DNA of 64,000 bases from Lamellibrachia columna (taxonomy: Eukaryota > Annelida > Polychaeta > Sabellida > Siboglinidae): the NCBI GenBank assembly GCA_963662155.1, contig OY759270.1:48734164-48798163 (forward strand), given 5' to 3'. Positions within the stretch are counted from its first letter, which is position 1, and each line of letters starts with the position of its first letter. The position numbers were made by a program, and so were the translations under genes. This document shows positions 41,001 through 54,000 of the stretch, piece by piece. Under the pieces are notes generated by a model. The model worked only from the letters and a program-made list of their open reading frames with translations, made no database searches and had not been told where the DNA came from.

Positions 41001-44000
41001 GCAGCAGAATTTTTGCAAAGATTTTGTTTGCAATGGACATTATTGAGATTCCGCGATAGTTGCCGCAGTCCTGCCGATCTCCTTTACGTTTATAGATGTT
41101 CACAATCAGCGCATCTTTGAAGTCCAGCGGCAGTTCACCAGACTCCCAGTAGCAGATTGGCAACGAGGTTGGTTGGTACCTTCTGGTACAGGCTTTAGTT
41201 ATGCGTCTAGTGTGGTAGTGGGTAGTTGTGCTTGTCACTTCTGCTTTCAGCTCCCACCGCTGGCTAGCTTCGGCGAAAAGCAAGTCGAGTGCATAAGTCT
41301 TGCCTGCCAGTACAGTAGCCTCTCCTAAGGCAAGACTCTCGCCGTAACTCGAGGTAACCAATGGAAACTGGTCAACGTGAGGGACCAGACAAATCAGGTG
41401 AAGGATCTCGGAGCAACATTGGGCCCTAGAGGTGCATCGTGCATGACCCACCGACGTGTGGAATATGCTCTGCCAATCACCAACCAACGTTGGCAAGTTT
41501 AACCCACCCCCCGGGTTAAACCCGGGTTTAACCTGGGTTGGGCTAAACCTCCATTTTGGGTTAAACTGGGTTAAAACCAGGTTAAACTATTTTTCAGGCA
41601 TATTTTATCGCAATATGAAAGAATAAAGCTGGTCTTAGTTGGTGAGTTGAGCTAACTGACTTGACCATGAATTGGTGGTGGCTCTATGGCTCTGATAATT
41701 GTTTTAACTTTACAGGCTAGAGGGTGAATCCAGTTGTTAGCAGTGAACACAAGTGCTGCTTGCTGGGAGGGTGGATTACCACATGCCAGTCTCCAAGGCT
41801 CAATATCCCCTCTGCAAGCTCACACCAGACTATAGGGGTTGTCTGACTTGAATCACTATACTTCTTCTTCAGAAGACTCAACTAGCAACTCATGGCACTG
41901 TCCATTGTGAGGGCAACAAAGGCATTTTATGGCTATGGCTAACTGATAAAAGTCCCTTTTATTATGGACCTGACCTGATTTAAGCAAATAAAAGGATTAT
42001 GGTCTGAACTGGTAACTAGTACAAGTTGTTTGCATAAGGTGGCTGGGGAAAATACCACCAACTGAAGGGAAACCTTTGTTGTTTCTATGTATTCATGTGC
42101 AGAAAAGTTGTTTCAATCAATAACAGAACACACCACTAGCATGGTTATCATACAGTGATATCAATCAATAACAGAACACACCACTAGCATGGTTATCATA
42201 GTGATATCAATCAATAACAGAACACACCACTAGCATGGTTATCATACAGCGATAGGTAGACACATTGACAGACTTATTTTATTTCTTATTGCATCAATAA
42301 TATGACACCAATGTTAAACCATCATCAGTCCACATGCCACCTGTATTAATATTGAGAATGTCCCCCCCCCAATAATATCATCCTCAGTTCTCAGAGTAAA
42401 GCCTTGTTTAACCCAGGTTTAACCTGGGTTTAACACATTGGGCTAGGCAACACCAGTTTAAACCGGGGTTAAATTCCAACCCTGTCATCAACCTATGTAC
42501 CAGCTATGGGAAAATAGCAAATCCATCTGCAGCAGGGTGTGAGATTGGTGGATTTGCACGGTGCATGGCGGAAATCTTGACAAACTCTGCAGAAATTTTT
42601 TTCTACATGGACCAGTCACTCTAGTTAGTTGAGTACTGCAGGGCAACCAACATGCTTTCTGGCCGTCGAACAGATGTTCTCTGCTGGACACCGAGCATAT
42701 TGGTTCAGAGAGTATAATCTACTCCTGCGCAAGGTAGACTATACTTAAACCTCTGTAACGCATTTTATATATATATATATATTATATATATATATATATA
42801 TAAAACACAGACCACATGTAAAAAAATTATATATATAGTCCCCAGGAAAATGAGGAGACTTCGCCCACTATCTTCATCTCCATTTTTCTCTGACAGGTAG
42901 AAAAGCCTATATAAATAACATTTTAATGTTATGAATGGGATGTCAGGGCCAAGCAGCAGTGAGTCATAAACAAGAAAGGTTCCATTTGAAAACAGCCCTC
43001 AAGCTAGAAACCAGCTATAAATTATGCAGCTCAATACATAAAATGGCTATTAAGGCAGGGCCAATGTAATGGGTTGTGTTTTGTATCTTTACAGATTGGA
43101 GTGACATTTATATATATATAAATGTCACTCCAATATATATATATCAACCAATTTTCAGGAAATTTCAAAAGTTTATGTCTCAGAATTTGCTTAAATTTTA
43201 ACCAATGAATAAGTCAAAGTGTAAAGTGAATAAGTCTCTGTAATGCCCTAATGATGTGAACAGGGGTAAGCAGCCAAAAACCCTTTATTTTTTTCTGTTT
43301 CCAAGTGCTTCTAGCTTAAGAAGTTTACAAGCTATATATCTGAAAGTATGATAGGATGAAGGAAATGAAAACGAAAAAATTCAAAATAACATTAAAAAAA
43401 ATTTCTGAAAAGGATTTCAGCAGTCTGTATTTCATTGATGTGTTACAGTAAAATGTCCAAATTGCCACCATTATTGTACTGACAATAACCCATTAGTTCA
43501 ACAGACTTCTAGCTGCTATACTTTCAGAATAATTGAAATACTGAACTTGCCATTCAGCATGCAATGCACACATGATATTTGAATCCGAAACACTGAAGTT
43601 AAACTGATAACGGTAATATTTGATTATATTTAAAAACTCTGGTTCATTAAAACAATTTGGATGGTCAAGATGTTAGAATATAATAACACTATGACATGAC
43701 TTTACGATAAAACCGATCAGTCATTGTACTTTTACATCATTTTCTAGTACCTTTTACTGACGTTATTTCGAATGGTAAATGTGTAATTAAAAATGATGTA
43801 ATTGACATATGAATCAAAGTTCAAACAGCAACATAGACACCTGGCTGACGGTGAAGGAGTCACACATTTACAAGTGATCACGAAATCTGTTTCATCTGTT
43901 TCACTTCAACTCATTGCCAATGAGTCATTGGCAAATATCATGAACAGCAACCAACTACACCGAGAATGTTGATATTAAACATTAATATACGCTGGTCACG

Positions 44001-44907
44001 ATGCAGTGTGGAATAACTGTCACGACTTTTAGTTATCTAACAACTCTCTGACTATGGTCAGTCAGGCAGAACCAGGGCATTGTGGAATGCATTACTGCCA
44101 TGGTTCCGCCTGACCAACCCTATTGAGAGAACATTAATTGGAACTGTAAAAATAACTCGTGACAATTATTGCAGTAACTGATTAATTAATCAATCATAAT
44201 ATCGTATCCTGATAGTGATAAGGTTGTCCCACAAGGTTATTACACAAGATTCGTCCCGTATGACACATGCATGGATCATACTATACAGTTTATTCTTAAT
44301 TGTTTTTCATAATTTGATCATTATAGAGATCGATACTGAATTAAACACCAGCACAACTATGATAGACTTTCAAGTAACTTTATTAACTGAATGAATTTCA
44401 AGTGGTAACTGCAATGCCTTTCACAGGCATCCCACATGACACGTTTTTAATGTTTTTTGAATGGGAATAATGATGATACAGCATCTACTTTCAACAAGAT
44501 TTGTGGACCAGGATAACAGAGGGCCATCTTTTCTGGGTCATGATCAAAATAAGTTTTTCAAAGTAAGCCAGGCAAAGCCAGCTGTGCTTCGGCAGCTTGA
44601 AGTTTGTGCACTTAATTTTTGCAAGCCATTTCTCCAGCAAAGTTAGCCGTGTAGGGAACAGAAAAATGCTGCATGGTGTTCTACTATTTGCATTACAACT
44701 GAATGCCACACAATAAATTGTTTTGACGCTCACTTCGAAACACGAGCTATCGTGGTGAACAGAGTGAACAAATGGACTGATGTGTTGGATGTGCTGCACT
44801 TCCGACTGCTGTGAGTTACATGATCTATGTCAAACATCCACATATGAATACTTTGTGAAACCAACAATTTATACAGTTTTGGGGCATGAAGTTGTATATA
44901 TATATAG

Positions 44908-45006
<99 letters not shown>

Positions 45007-48000
45007 GTGCAGGGTTGTCTGATTTAAATCATTTGATTTAAATCATTGATTTAAATCATTATTTAAATCACTCAACAACAAAAAATCATTGATTTATAAT
45101 TTTTTTTTACTTCCGTTTTTTTAATCACTGATTTATATGAATTTAACACAAATAATTGTTTACAAGCATCGAGATCAACAAAGTTTTGTATGTCCACTTA
45201 GAGCTTGTGCTAGCTGTTACCAATTCAGTATGTTGACTCAAGTGAGACAGTCTTGGTGACAATTGTTTAATACTGTACCAGTTTGCAGTCTGGTTGGAGA
45301 CCCATAGAGTACACAGAGCCCTGGACAGGTGCTAATCCACCCTCTCAGCAAACAATAATTAGCACTGCTACAGCCACAGACACTCAGCATGCTTTCCTTT
45401 CCAAGACAGATTATGCAACTACAGGGGGTGAGGCCTTGTGGACATTGTCTAATGTCTTTATATAAGCAAAAATCATGTACCCTCTGTTAAGACAAGAACC
45501 CAAATCGATTTGAATAGAACACATTTGAAAGAGTTTACAAATATAAACATCTATATAAATGTCTATATACCAGATTTAAAAAAAAGTAAAAATAAAATAA
45601 TAAAAAAAAATCGATTTAAATTTGTAAAAATCTGATTTTTTTATACCAAAAAAAATCATGATTTTTTTCAACCCTGTAGGGGTGTAAGGAGTGTTCATGT
45701 GCTCAACCGTAAAGACACTCAAGTCAACCTCACCTCCCCGTGGTGCACCCTGGTAATCAGTACATTGTGCTGGGCTAACGAGGCTATGGTTAAGCCCTAA
45801 AAATAAACCTACTGCTGAGGGCAAACAAACCCAGCTCAAAACGATGTTACGGAAACTACTGGTAGAACTAAATCTCAAAAGCCAGCTTGTGCTGGAAATG
45901 GCTACAGGATTCCAGAGGATGATGACATCATTTATTTGGACAGTATGCTGCTTCCGGATCAAAGCCAATCGGAGGCTGACAATGCTGTTAACCAAGCCAA
46001 AAGTTAATGTAAATATAGGATGTTGGGATATGAGAACATTGTACTCTGTAATGAAATCAGCCCAGCTTGCAAGATAAATGGATAAATATAAAATAGATGT
46101 CAAAGGCATTAATGAATGCAGATAGATGGGACAAGGAAAAGTCAAGATGAACACCGGAGAGTGTAATTTTTTCAGGGAGAGAAGACAACATACACAAACA
46201 CAGAGTGGCAATAATGATGACAAGGAAAGCAGAACAAGCATTGATGGAATGGAAACCAGACCCTTAGCTAGGGACCCGTCTGCCTGTCTTGAAGATGGGC
46301 AAACGTTTTACGACGACGGGCACAATAAAAGACTGGTTTTTTTTACAAGATGAGATTTGTTCATAATAAAATTGTTTGAACAGTCTTAGCACACAAGATC
46401 GTGATTTGACGAATGTTGTCAACGGCAGAATAGCGAATATCTCCGATCTATGAGTCTATATTTTTAACCTTGACATCGTTGAAAAATAATGATACTGCAG
46501 TTGATCTCTATTTATTGTAATCGTGTACGACATTGGTTGTGAAACACATTTCTATGGCCTTTCTCAGTGCCTATCCATTGGCGCTCTCATTTGAAGAAAC
46601 AATCCTGTGACCCGGATGTCGTGGTTGAGTTCAAAATGGCACCCGCGAGTGAAAAAAATGCGATAATGTCAACGTCAAAGTTCACGACAATCAATGCCTT
46701 TTCGTAAACTTGAATAAAAGCAGCGTTCCTGCGATTGTCCCTGAGCAGTCTGAGTCAGCATCCTTTGTTATGTTGGTGGAGATCCATAATGTTGATGTGC
46801 TTGCCGCTAGTAACCGAGTAGCTACTGTATTGTCGCCCACCATTGGCACTGTGCAGTGGCCAAATGCGATCGTGGTAGACTTCAAAATTGAGTCTGAGTC
46901 GGGCTCCGATTCACATACATAACTGGCGTGTAGGCCCTACTATCGGCAGCAGTTTCCTGGTTCCTCAAACAAATGGCAGGCAAACCACCAACGATTAGTA
47001 AATTCATTGTTTTTTGTCCAGTAGGCAATACTGAATCTGGGTGATTGCTGTTTTATTAAAGAAGTAATGTTTTAATGTATTACTTTCAAAACAACTTGTA
47101 TTATTGAGTGCTATATCTATTTTTATTTGTTGTATTGCTTTACTTTTAGTGTCAAGCATTTGATTTTGAGTGTGATTGTAATCATATTAATTTTTTTCAT
47201 ATTAGACATATTTGCATGCATGTACTTAAACTGCTTCAAATTTTACTTCCATGTTTATATATTTAAAATAAAGTTTCAAGTTACCTTTTTATCAACCTTC
47301 GTGTGTTGGCTCATCTTTTATTAATATTACTGTGTGCAGGTGATAACGCCAACCTCGCTGCACAGCTGTAAGACTCGACTCGGCCAATAATGATTAAACC
47401 GGACTTGGACTGGTCAAAAAAAAGAATTCAGCCAATAATGGTTGTCATTTGTTCAACTTGCATTGGCTTACCAGTACAAAAATCAAATGGGCCAATACTC
47501 TCAAGTGTATAGGCCAAATAAAAGTATAGGGTGGCAAATCGGTCAAATTTAATAATAGTATAGTGCCATATAGGGGGGCAAATTGTTCAAAACAAATAAT
47601 AGTATAGTGTGAAAAAGTCACTAGTATCTTTTTTAGCGCCGAAGCAATTTTTTTACTCAATGTGAAGCCCCTAGAAAACTACGCAGATCGCCATGTATTT
47701 TGTTTTTTTTCTGCCGAATATGCATAAACATTGTGCGCATTCGCGTCACCGCAGATATAGTAACCGCATTTTATATCTGCGAAAAACCGGGGAATTTTCC
47801 GTTTTTAAATGGACATTAAAGTTTTATTGAATTGAATACACAAGTCCGTTTCAGGGGAAACTGCCGCCAGCCGGTTACGACCGGTTTGAGGTGCTGCGCA
47901 CGGCAGACATTTACGGTTGGTTTACGCGGTGACAATGGCGTTTTAACTAATAATATACCATGTCAAACTCCCGAGAAATAAGGATTCATTGAAATCTAAC

Positions 48001-51000
48001 GGTCTAACGTTTCGGGATCAAAATCTAGGATCCTCAGAAGCACGTGATCCCACTAAATTCACGATTGTCATTCTAAAGGATGAAAACTTAGCTGTCAGAG
48101 GAGCCACATGCAGCTCCAGTTGGCAGCAAGTGATTTTAGCGCGAGCGGTAAACTGCACAGTGGATGATTGATTAGCCCATTAGACCCCACGCGTCCGAAA
48201 GCGTCCGACCTTGTTTTCCCCACGGCGCCCGCAAGCGTCCGCTGGGGAAAAAGACTGGAGGTGGCGTCATCGGGTGGATTGATATGAAACTAAAACTAGC
48301 AGAATTCTACATATCTTAGCTATGAATTGTGGGTAAAATTAACATATAGTCGTATTGAAATTTTCGAAGATAATCGCGTTTGAAGTCGAGCACTGGTGGC
48401 CTTTAAAAATGGCCGTTTCTCGTAGAACAGATGTGTTCACTGCAAATGAAGTTTGCGCGATTTTAGGGATGAATCTTCGGATGAAAGTGCTTCTGAGATG
48501 GATGTGAAGGTAAGATTTATATGTGGCTCGATCTTCGACTGAGTGAGCAATAAATTGAAGATGGCGTCGGTTGGTTATCTTCGTCCAAGAATAGCCTGGT
48601 CACCGTCTTATTCAACTTGTTGACTGTTTCAACACTGACATTGTGTGTTTTGTGCCATTTACTCGGCTTAGATTACGTGGTTAGTTGTGTATGTTGTTAT
48701 ATAATGAATTATAAAGCAAATGAGTAAATAAAACAGAAAAATCTAGCCCGACGAGCATGTAAACATTCAAGCCCTGGCCTGAGCGGTGCCTGGATGGGTG
48801 GTGTTGTTGCTTTGCCTTTGGATATTGTTGATAATTTTATTATATTGACGGTGTCAGTGGTCTTTGTAATTAATTATATTTATCTATATTTCAGATATTA
48901 GTAAACTTTAAAAAGTCATGTCATTATTGGCTGCTTGTAAAAAATTATAATTTGACATTGTTATGTTGGATATGACATGTGACAAATGTATCAAAATTCT
49001 TATTCTGTTTTCATTACTGTAGCTGTTTGTTTGTTTCAGGTGGCACGTAATAGTAGTGATGACATCCCTGATGAGAACTCCAACAACTCATTGTCATCAA
49101 AATGAGTTTGTCAGTTGTGTCGCGAAAACAGAGTGAAACGGCCATCTGGACGTGCAATTGAGACATGCTTTGGATGTCTGACATGCAATGTGCATTTGTG
49201 CAAAATTGGAATCTTTGTGCAGTACCATGCATAGGAACAACATTTCCTTGTGTGGAGCCAGCAGTTGGTGATGTTATTGTAATAAAATATGACTATCATG
49301 TCAAACTTCAGTCTCAATATTTGTTCACAAAATTTATTTCCGAAGTTCCACACCTCAGAATGACAACATATAACAAGCTTATATACACCACAGTTACACC
49401 ATTGCATAAATAATTCAATTTGCTTCAAAATAAACATAACTTGCAATTATAAGATATCAATACTTTTGAAGCTACAGCTTAAAAACTACAAGCACCCATC
49501 ATTTTCAAAATCCACCTCAGTTGCCCGGGGAAAAGCAGCACACGCTTAATTCAATGTGTGGGGTCTAATGGGTTAGAGCTAGCAATAGGAAGTGAAAGCG
49601 ATTGCTCACCTAAAATTTATACCCTGCATAATTTGCCACGATTATCGGAGAATATAGGCTGGCACAAATGTTTAAATTTAATAATAGTAGTACCAAATAA
49701 GGTGCGTATAGGGTGGCATTTTTCATAAAATAAATACGCGTATAGGGACGCTTATTCGGCACTTAAGAGTAATAGCTGTCATTATATCAACCAGCATTGG
49801 CTTGCCATTGGAAAAACCCAATTGGGCCAATAATGACTGTTCCACGGAAGCTGTTTGCGCGTTTAAGGTTTTCTAGAATGTACAAGACTGGCAAAATTTA
49901 TTTCTGGCTAAGGGCCTGAAAACCTATCAGCGATAGAATTATTTATGCTAGATTCTTCTCCAAGTATGTAAAGCTATTGATCATACAACAAAAACGAATG
50001 AAGCCAACGTCAAACATAAAGCCAATTTCTACGAACAGCTTCAAACAGTTGTGGACAGTGTTCATAAGCATGACATACTCCTAGTAATGGGGGATTTAAA
50101 TGTCAAAGTTGGAGAAGACATCGAAGGATATGAAAACGTAATAGGAAGCCATGGAGTAGGTGAAAGAAATGACAATGGAGAAAGACTTGTTGACTTCTGC
50201 GGACTCAATAACTGCGGACTCAGTAACAGGTACCATTTTTCCACACATACCGATACATAAAAAGACACGGATATCTCCAGGAGGAAAGACAAAGAATCAA
50301 TTAGACCACATGTTAGTGAACAGGCAACACCGGACATCAGTAATGGACACTAGGGCCATGAGAGGAGCCGACATTGCGAGCGACCACCAATTAGTGCGAT
50401 CAAACATCAAGCTGAAACTAAAGAGAAAACAAGAACAAGGCGATAAGAAAGAAATTTTATATAATTAAGTTACAACAACCAGCTATTAAAGCCCAATTCT
50501 CACTGAAGTTGCACAACAAATATGATATACAGGGAACATTTTGTTTTGAAAATTTTTATTAGCAACAATTGTGAATAAATTTGGAAATTGATTAGCAATT
50601 GCTCATTTTGTGTAACAATTTTTTAAAGCTAGTAAGATATAAATCCATTTTTTTGCAAAAACGTTATCGTGTTTCTAACCTATAAGTATTACAGCAAAAC
50701 TTTGCATTTGACTCTAGTTTTTATTTGACATGACCACTAAATCAAGTCAGGTACAAATTCAATTCAAGTACACCCACTGAACTGTGTTATACAACAGTCG
50801 TGTATAGTGCCTATCACTATCAGATGTCACTGAGCAACTGTGGTATCACTAATCTCCGTTCTCAAATTCACGTCACTGGCATGCAGTGTTTTGCCTCATG
50901 GAGACAACATCTACTGAGGCTGTGTCCTCAGGCTGGGAACACACAACAGTCATGTGTAGTGCCTATCACTTTGTCCGCTGTCGCATAGCGAACTGCTTGT

Positions 51001-54000
51001 GCAGTGCGTCTACCACTAGGACTACTAACTTTACTAGACACGAAGTCATTAGTTGCCGCCATTTCATTTTCCATAAATTAACCACAACCTTGAACTTGAC
51101 ATCGTTTTGTGTGCGATCGTTGAGACACCATGCGGATAAAGGTGACGACTGCTATTAAACAGACCGAGAACTTTACGCAATTTTACATGCCATAATGACG
51201 AGATGAAGGTTTCGTTTGGTAGTTAATACCTATACATGATTAGGTACAAACTAGCACACGGATATTTTATTACCACCAAATATGGTTCACGATTTTACGC
51301 GATGCGGTTTTAGTACTGCGTAGCGATCTGCGTAACTTGTATCGCTATTCGCGACACGATAATGAACAAAATGTTCCCTTGATATATTACAAGACTACAA
51401 TGAAACAGACGAAGTTGAGAAACAATGGCAAGGCTTTGAGGATGCATACAAAGAAACAACTCAAGAAGTACTGGGGTACAAAAAGAAAGGGCAAAAACCA
51501 TGGATCAGCAAGGAGTCATGGGAGCTTGTATAAGAGGGACAAACGACTGAAGAACAACATCGAGCAGACAAAGTCAGACAAGATTAAGCAGAATTACATG
51601 GATAAATATAGGTGTAAAGACAAAGACGTGAAGAAGAGCATGAGATAAGACAAGAGGAAGTGGGTCGACCACCTTGCCATGGAAGCAGAGGAAGCAGCAC
51701 GTAATGGAAGAATGAAAGAAGTGTATGCTATTACAAAAACCTTCAGTAATGACAAATGTGTAAGACAACAAATACAGTGAAAGACAAATGTGGAAATTTA
51801 ATAACGGAAGGAATGGCCAGAAGGTAGCGATGGAAAAAACATTTTTGAGGAAATCCTTAATAGAAATATCCCTGATGATCCTGTTTATTCATGTGACAGA
51901 TGTGGAGATAGATCCGATCATAAATTAAATCAGCACTGACCCAATAACAAAAGCAAAAATTAGAACAATGCTAAGGAAGATGAAAAACGGGAAAGCAGGG
52001 GGCAAGGGCAAAATTACAGCAGAATTATTAAAAGCAGACATGAATACAACAGAGAAATGCTCCTTGAGGATCATTCGACAACACGAACGAGAGGTTGTGA
52101 AAATGTTACGGGGGCTGGAGAAAACGACGAGGAAGTTAGCTTGCTGGAAGAACCACCGCCATTTCAATACACGTTGTCTCCATGACAACGTAATCCCAAA
52201 GAGCCTACATATACGATCGACGGTGAAGGGAATAAAAGCGTCAACAATCCTGAGAAAAGCAGAGAAGAAATTGTTAAACATCAGAATTTCTCAGTGCCAT
52301 TTTACGGTGAACAAATTACAAGATGAAAAAGAATTGCTAGAAGCGAACCTACGTACGAAACTAACAGAAACGGAAATGGAGGAAGTGACAGCGTTCATCG
52401 AGCATGCGCACGAAACTACTTTCCGGGAAACGCGGGAAAGACAACAACGAAAATATGATCAACTGTTATCCAAACAACAACACGGAGCGGACAGTCCACA
52501 ACTAGATGACCCGGACAACATCACAGAGAGGTGGGTCATTAATCTAGCGAACAGACATTTAGACAGTGACGAAGTCAGCCTATTGAAGAAAGGTTTAAAT
52601 TTTGCGGTTACCCCACAGAACCTTCCCATAGACGATCTGATAACGACAACAGAACTAGCATGTAAGAACATCAAAGAAAAACACAGGGCCGATGGGTTGA
52701 GATGTGAGGTAGCTAAAGCCGTGATGAAACACAAAGCCAAAAAAAGAGATCTAACATATCACTGGAAGAGAGGAAAGCACTTCAAACTTTACGTAGCGAC
52801 AAGACGATCAAGATTCTACCAGCAGACAAGGGTAGAGCAACTGTGATTATGAAGGCCATAGATTACGACGCAATGATTGCTGGACTATTAGTAGACGACA
52901 CCACCTACAAGAAATTGGAAACGGACCCCACCAAAGTTTACAAAAGTAAACTAGTCAACACCATGAAAGAGTGGAAAAGAACCAAGACGATCTCAGATGC
53001 CCTATACTACAGGATCTACCCTACATCAGAAACAGTCCCAAAATTCTATGGATTGCCTAAGGTCCACAAGAACAATGTACCATTAAGACCTATAGTATCA
53101 TGTATAGGTAGCATCACATACAAGACAGCAAAGTTCCTAGCCAGCATTTTGAGCCCACTAGTTGGAAAAACAGAACATTTTGTGAAAAACAGCACACAAT
53201 TTGTAAAGAAGATCAAAGAGTTGGAAGTTCCACCAGGGAGGAAAATGGTGTCTTTTGATGTGACAGCCCTGTTCACGAGTATCCCTGTGACAGAGGCGGT
53301 ATCAGTGATAAAGGACCGACTAAACCAGGATACAACACTGAAAGACAGATGTGAACTATCAGTAAATCAGATCATCACACTGTTAGAAATCTGTCTGAAC
53401 ACCACATATTTAATTTATGATGGAGTATTCTACAAACAGAAGAAGGGAGCAGCCATGGGTTCACCGGTCTCTCCGATAGTGGCAAACCTATACATGGAAC
53501 ATTTTGAGGAAAGAGCCATCAGAGAAGCACCTCATCCTCCAGACATCTGGTTGAGGTATGTAGATGACACATTCACAGTATTACAAGAGAGCGAAGTAGA
53601 ACATTTCACACACCATCTGAATTCAATGGACGAGAACATTAAGTTCACGGTAGAACCAGAACAGGACAATACGTTAGCCTTTCTAGACACGTGTGTATGC
53701 CTGAATGATGATGGATCAACCAAGGTCAAGATATATCGGAAAGCAACCCACACGGACCAATATTTGGGATTCTAATCACCACCTAGAACACAAACGCTCA
53801 GTAGTCAGGACACTCCTCCAAAGGGCAGAAAACCTGATAACGGAAGGAGAAGACAAGAACACAGAGGTGGACCACATCAAGAAAGTGCTGAAAGCAAACG
53901 GTTACAAAACTTGGATGTTTAACACCACGCAACCAACGAGAAGGAAGGAGAACACTACCACAGAAACCAGCAGAAGACAACATGCCATAGGTCTGCCCTA

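Noticed and set aside
46710..46922. 70-codon plus-strand frame inside the 3.7-kb insertion.
   Set aside because: No recognisable family, no supporting start or neighbours; likely transposon interior.
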